Part shown: positions 8,025 through 10,303 of the stretch, in pieces
Numbering within the stretch: the stretch's first letter is position 1
Layout of the letters: each line of letters opens with the position of its first letter
Origin: CAZISM01 sp964541895
Lineage (GTDB): Bacteria; Zhuqueibacterota; Zhuqueibacteria; Residuimicrobiales; Residuimicrobiaceae
Direction: 5' to 3'
NCBI GenBank assembly: GCA_964541895.1
Contig: CAZISM010000163.1
Span: forward strand, 1-10,303
Length of the DNA: 10,303 nt
Made by a program: the position numbers and the translations under genes
Notes under the pieces: model-generated
Database searches by the model: none
What the model was told of the DNA's origin: nothing
What the model saw: the letters and a program-made list of their open reading frames with translations, nothing else

Positions 8025-8974
8025 TTACTTTTTTTCCGAGAGATTGCGCGCAATAAAGAGATCATAGATCCAGACACCGATGGGAGCGGCGATGGCAGGA
8101 ACCAGCACCGGCGGGATCAGCCAGTACCAACCATCAAAAAGTCCTTTTGTGCCTGCCAGGGCGCCAAACAGGCGCGGACCCAGATCTCTGGCCGGATTGA
8201 TGGAATAGCCGCTGGGGCCGCCCAGGGAGAGTCCGATTGCCAGCACCGTAAAGCCCACCAGCAGCGGACCGAGATTGTTTGTCAGCCCCATATTTTTTGA
8301 ATCGCCGCTGGCCATGATGCCCCACAACAGCACCAGAGTGCCGATGGCTTCGGCCGTGCAGGCATTGAAAAATGAAAATGTGCCGATGGCAGAGGTACCT
8401 ATGCCTCCCCAGAAGGCTTGTCCGAAAACAGAGCCTGGGCCGGTGCTCCAGACATTGGGCATGGCGGTGGCGATGAGGCCGTCGTGATAGACGAGATAGA
8501 CACCCAAGGCGCCAAGAAATCCGCCCAGCATTTGCGCCGAAATATAGGGCAGCACCTTTTTCCAGGGAAAACCGCGGCGCGCCGCCAGAGCCAGGGTGAC
8601 GCCGGGATTCAGATGGGCGCCGGAGACGCCGCCGCTGACATAGACGGCGATGATAACCGCAAAAGCCCNNNNNNNNNNNNNNNNNNNNNNNNNNNNNNNN
8701 NNNNNNNNNNNNNNNNNNNNNNNNNNNNNNNNNNNNNNNNNNNNNNNNNNNNNNNNNNNNNNNNNNNNTGGGCGCCGGAGACGCCGCCGCTGACATAGAC
8801 GGCGATGATAACCGCAAAAGCCCAGCCCAGCGCGATGGTGTTCCAGTTGTAGGCGGCGGCAGCCAGTCGGGGCGCCAGACCGACCTGGGCGACGACGCCG
8901 TCACCAAGCAGGATAAGAATAAAGGTACCGAAAATCTCCCCTGTCAACTCTTTCCTCAAACCGCTCTTTTCCAT
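8025..8974 (-). CDS. glpF: Glycerol uptake facilitator, aquaglyceroporin (interrupted by an artificial 100-N gap)
   Basis: GlpF is a six-helix MIP channel for passive glycerol entry across the inner membrane. The frame is broken by the N run at 8669-8768, but the 55 bases at 8614-8668 are repeated at 8769-8823. Collapsing them gives 795 bases and an intact 264-residue protein. The first half reads GVSGAHLNPGVTLAL, with NPG (71-73) in place of the usual NPA. The second half has GYSINPARDLGPR with a normal NPA (208-210). The aspartate after NPAR marks the glycerol-conducting branch. By alignment with E. coli GlpF the selectivity filter is W51, G and Y in the G and F positions, and R211, so W-G-Y-R. 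The start has AAGGA seven bases upstream. glpK follows after 14 bases. Confidence 0.93.
8614..8823. other. Scaffold gap: 100 N between two copies of the same 55 bases
   Basis: Positions 8669-8768 are exactly 100 N. The 55 bases at 8614-8668 recur exactly at 8769-8823. The overlap length is the same as at the other gap in this window, which points to one assembly k-mer size. Removing 155 bases rejoins glpF in frame across the conserved GAHLNP region. Confidence 0.93.
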
Positions 8975-8981
8975 TACCGAG

Positions 8982-8986
8982 TCCTT
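8982..8986 (-). promoter_or_regulatory. Ribosome binding site of glpF
   Basis: AAGGA on the minus strand lies seven bases before the ATG at 8974 and supports the short N-terminus MEKSGLRKELTGE, which is normal for the family. Confidence 0.6.
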
Positions 8987-9049
8987 TTTCGCTGATTAAC
9001 AATCCGATCCAATATTTTGCAGTCAAGAAAACGCCACACCATCCCACCC

Positions 9050-9102
9050 CCTGGAGTGCAGCAACCGTCTTGCCCGCTCCTGGAGTGCAGCAACCGTGTT
9101 GC
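9050..9102. repeat. Two tandem copies of a 24-bp intergenic repeat
   Basis: The units at 9050-9073 and 9079-9102 are identical except for one base and have a period of 29. Each begins CCTGGAGTGCAGCAACCGT and ends in TTGC. The second unit contains a perfect short inverted repeat, GCAAC-CGT-GTTGC; the first differs there by one base. No reading frame with protein features covers them. They lie between the membrane protein gene and glpF, upstream of the latter. They could be a regulator-binding pair or part of a dispersed intergenic repeat family; the window cannot tell which. Confidence 0.75.
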
Positions 9103-9105
9103 GCC

Positions 9106-9130
9106 GGCCGGCGCGCTCTTTGCGCCGGCC
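9106..9130. other. GC-rich hairpin in the intergenic region upstream of glpF
   Basis: GGCCGGCGC (9106-9114) and GCGCCGGCC (9122-9130) are perfect 9-base inverted repeats around a 7-base loop. The left arm overlaps the 14-base palindrome GCGCCGGCCGGCGC (9101-9114), so alternative foldings are possible. No U-tract follows on either strand, so it is not a standard intrinsic terminator. It lies 43 bases past the stop of the minus-strand membrane protein gene and may protect the 3' end of that transcript or block readthrough into glpF (inference). Confidence 0.6.
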
Positions 9131-9172
9131 AAATTCAACGCGCCGATTTCCCGAAGCGCAAAACTTTTGCCT

Positions 9173-10303
9173 TTAAAATCTCGTATGTGACCCCGGCACT
9201 CCCGAATGAACGGCGACCGAGAGCAAGGCGCAGACAAACAGCACAACCATTATCACCGCCAACGCGGCCAGAAAACCTCTCCACGTGATCACAGCCGCCG
9301 GTGCATCTGCAGCCAAAGGCTCACGTTTTCCGGCGCGAAAATAGACAATCAACAGGACGGCGAAAATCAACCAATACGCATAGTGCTCCCACTGCGATCC
9401 GCCGACGCCGAGAAAAATTCCTTTTTTCAAATGGCTGAATACAATATAATACACGCTGTACATAAAAAACAGCGCAGCCAGTTGTTTCTTTCGCCACAAC
9501 CAAACACCGGCGGCTGTCGCCATGACCATAACCAGGATCGCCCAGACATATTGCAGCCAGGCGGCCTGATCAGGATTGCTGACCAGGGCACCGGCCGCCA
9601 TTTGCAGGAATTCCCTGTGGTCAAATGCTTCCAGCATATTAATCAGGGGCAGAGGTAACAGGAGAAGAACAAGAGCAAGGAGATTGGTTCGAGGTGTAGA
9701 TTCTGTGGTCTCGGGCCAGGCGTGTCGGCTTACGCCATAGGCCAATCCCAGTCCGCCGCAAAAGCCGAGGGTGAACTCCATGACGTTCCACCAGTTGAAA
9801 TGGATGCCGGAGGCGGCGCCCACGGTCTGCAGAAAATTACCAAAACCAAAGCCAAAGCCCGCGCCCAGCGCGGTGGTAACGGCCACATACAGCGAGCGCT
9901 GAAATCCGGATCGGTGCAGATACCACGCCAGAGCCACGGCTGCGCCCAGACAGGCGGCCCACAATTCCGATCGTGGCGGGGTCATGCGGATTTCAAACTG
10001 GGCGATCAGCACGTACCAGAACAGCAACGCGCCGGCGGTCATTTGCGTCAGCAGCGTAGCCCAATCCGGTTTGCGTTCACGCGTTGTCTCCAGGATCAGG
10101 GCCATAAAGCCGCCGCCGATGAATCCATACAGCGCCCCCACCACCAGCAGCATAGCCAGGCCATAATAGGCGTTGCCGACATCGCCGGCGCGGCCATACC
10201 CCACCAGCAGGCCGTAACTCATCATGCCGCCGACGCCCCAGCCGATGCCGCCGACCAGCGCGGTGAGAGGCGATTTTTGCCACCAATCCCTGCGATTGCT
10301 CAA
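9173..10303 (-). CDS. Glycine-rich multi-pass membrane protein of unknown function (5' end at or beyond window edge)
   Basis: The frame is open from the window edge to TAA at 9173-9175, giving 376 visible residues. The last codon in the window is TTG, which may be the start (TTG-Ser-Asn-Arg) or an internal leucine, so completeness is undecided. About eleven hydrophobic segments can be seen, roughly at 12-36, 46-72, 86-102, 113-129, 138-160, 172-192, 207-224, 249-270, 274-292, 308-323 and 343-364. The first half is full of glycine zippers, such as GGIGWGVGGMMSYG (18-31), GFIGGGF (60-66), LGAGFGFGFGNF (146-157) and GFCGGLGLAYG (180-190), suggesting tightly packed repeated helices. No catalytic motif or known transporter signature is evident. 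It is separated from glpF by 198 bases, so a shared function is not implied. Confidence 0.8.
   Translation of the reverse strand: MSNRRDWWQKSPLTALVGGIGWGVGGMMSYGLLVGYGRAGDVGNAYYGLAMLLVVGALYGFIGGGFMALILETTRERKPDWATLLTQMTAGALLFWYVLIAQFEIRMTPPRSELWAACLGAAVALAWYLHRSGFQRSLYVAVTTALGAGFGFGFGNFLQTVGAASGIHFNWWNVMEFTLGFCGGLGLAYGVSRHAWPETTESTPRTNLLALVLLLLPLPLINMLEAFDHREFLQMAAGALVSNPDQAAWLQYVWAILVMVMATAAGVWLWRKKQLAALFFMYSVYYIVFSHLKKGIFLGVGGSQWEHYAYWLIFAVLLIVYFRAGKREPLAADAPAAVITWRGFLAALAVIMVVLFVCALLSVAVHSGVPGSHTRF

Noticed and set aside
8998..9026. Sigma-70-type promoter for glpF (TTGACT on the minus strand at 9021-9026)
   Set aside because: The -35-like hexamer is good, but the hexamers at 17-18 spacing (ATTGTT, TTGTTA) match TATAAT poorly, so I do not call a promoter.
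9158..9170. Perfect palindrome GCAAAACTTTTGC just past the membrane protein stop
   Set aside because: The one-base centre cannot form a stable hairpin, and no U-tract follows. It could be a binding site, but nothing supports this.

Overview
This is a bacterial segment of moderately high GC, probably from a draft or metagenome-assembled genome. Two runs of exactly 100 N are each flanked by an identical 55-base sequence, which is the signature of unmerged scaffold joins. The lineage cannot be fixed from the window. Strong GGAG-type ribosome binding sites and overlapping genes are ordinary for bacteria. An uncultured phylum is plausible, but that is only an impression.

Positions 1-6444 (+ strand) hold the 3' part of a tightly packed surface-glycan operon. 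In order it carries the tail of an unidentified protein, a GT2 glycosyltransferase, a GT4-like glycosyltransferase, a divergent thymidylate-kinase-like P-loop kinase, a second GT4 glycosyltransferase, a nucleotidyltransferase-fold protein interrupted by the first N gap, a phosphoribosyltransferase-like protein, and a HAD-IB phosphatase. All junctions are overlaps or gaps of one or two bases, so co-transcription and coupled translation are likely. The most interesting part is the end of the operon. A PRPP-binding protein overlaps a HAD phosphatase by 8 bases inside a glycan cluster. This suggests a two-gene route for adding ribofuranose from PRPP: transfer of 5-phosphoribose, then removal of the phosphate. 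The kinase-like and nucleotidyltransferase-like genes may add a phosphate or nucleotidyl decoration, but their substrates are unknown.

Positions 6445-6525 are a short convergent intergenic region with a strong hairpin. Its U-tract serves the minus strand, so it is the glpK terminator.

Positions 6526-8974 (- strand) are a glycerol uptake operon, glpF-glpK: an aquaglyceroporin, interrupted by the second N gap, followed by glycerol kinase. Glycerol enters through GlpF and is trapped as glycerol 3-phosphate by GlpK. GlpF has NPG in place of its first NPA motif. GlpK has a shortened loop where fructose 1,6-bisphosphate binds in the E. coli enzyme.

Positions 8975-9172 are intergenic, with a 24-bp direct repeat in two copies and a GC-rich hairpin. 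Positions 9173-10303 (- strand) encode the C-terminal part, or possibly nearly all, of a glycine-rich multi-pass membrane protein of unknown function that runs off the window.

In both gaps, collapsing the duplicated 55 bases and the 100 N restores a single uninterrupted reading frame (353 aa and 264 aa). Neither gene should be called a pseudogene.
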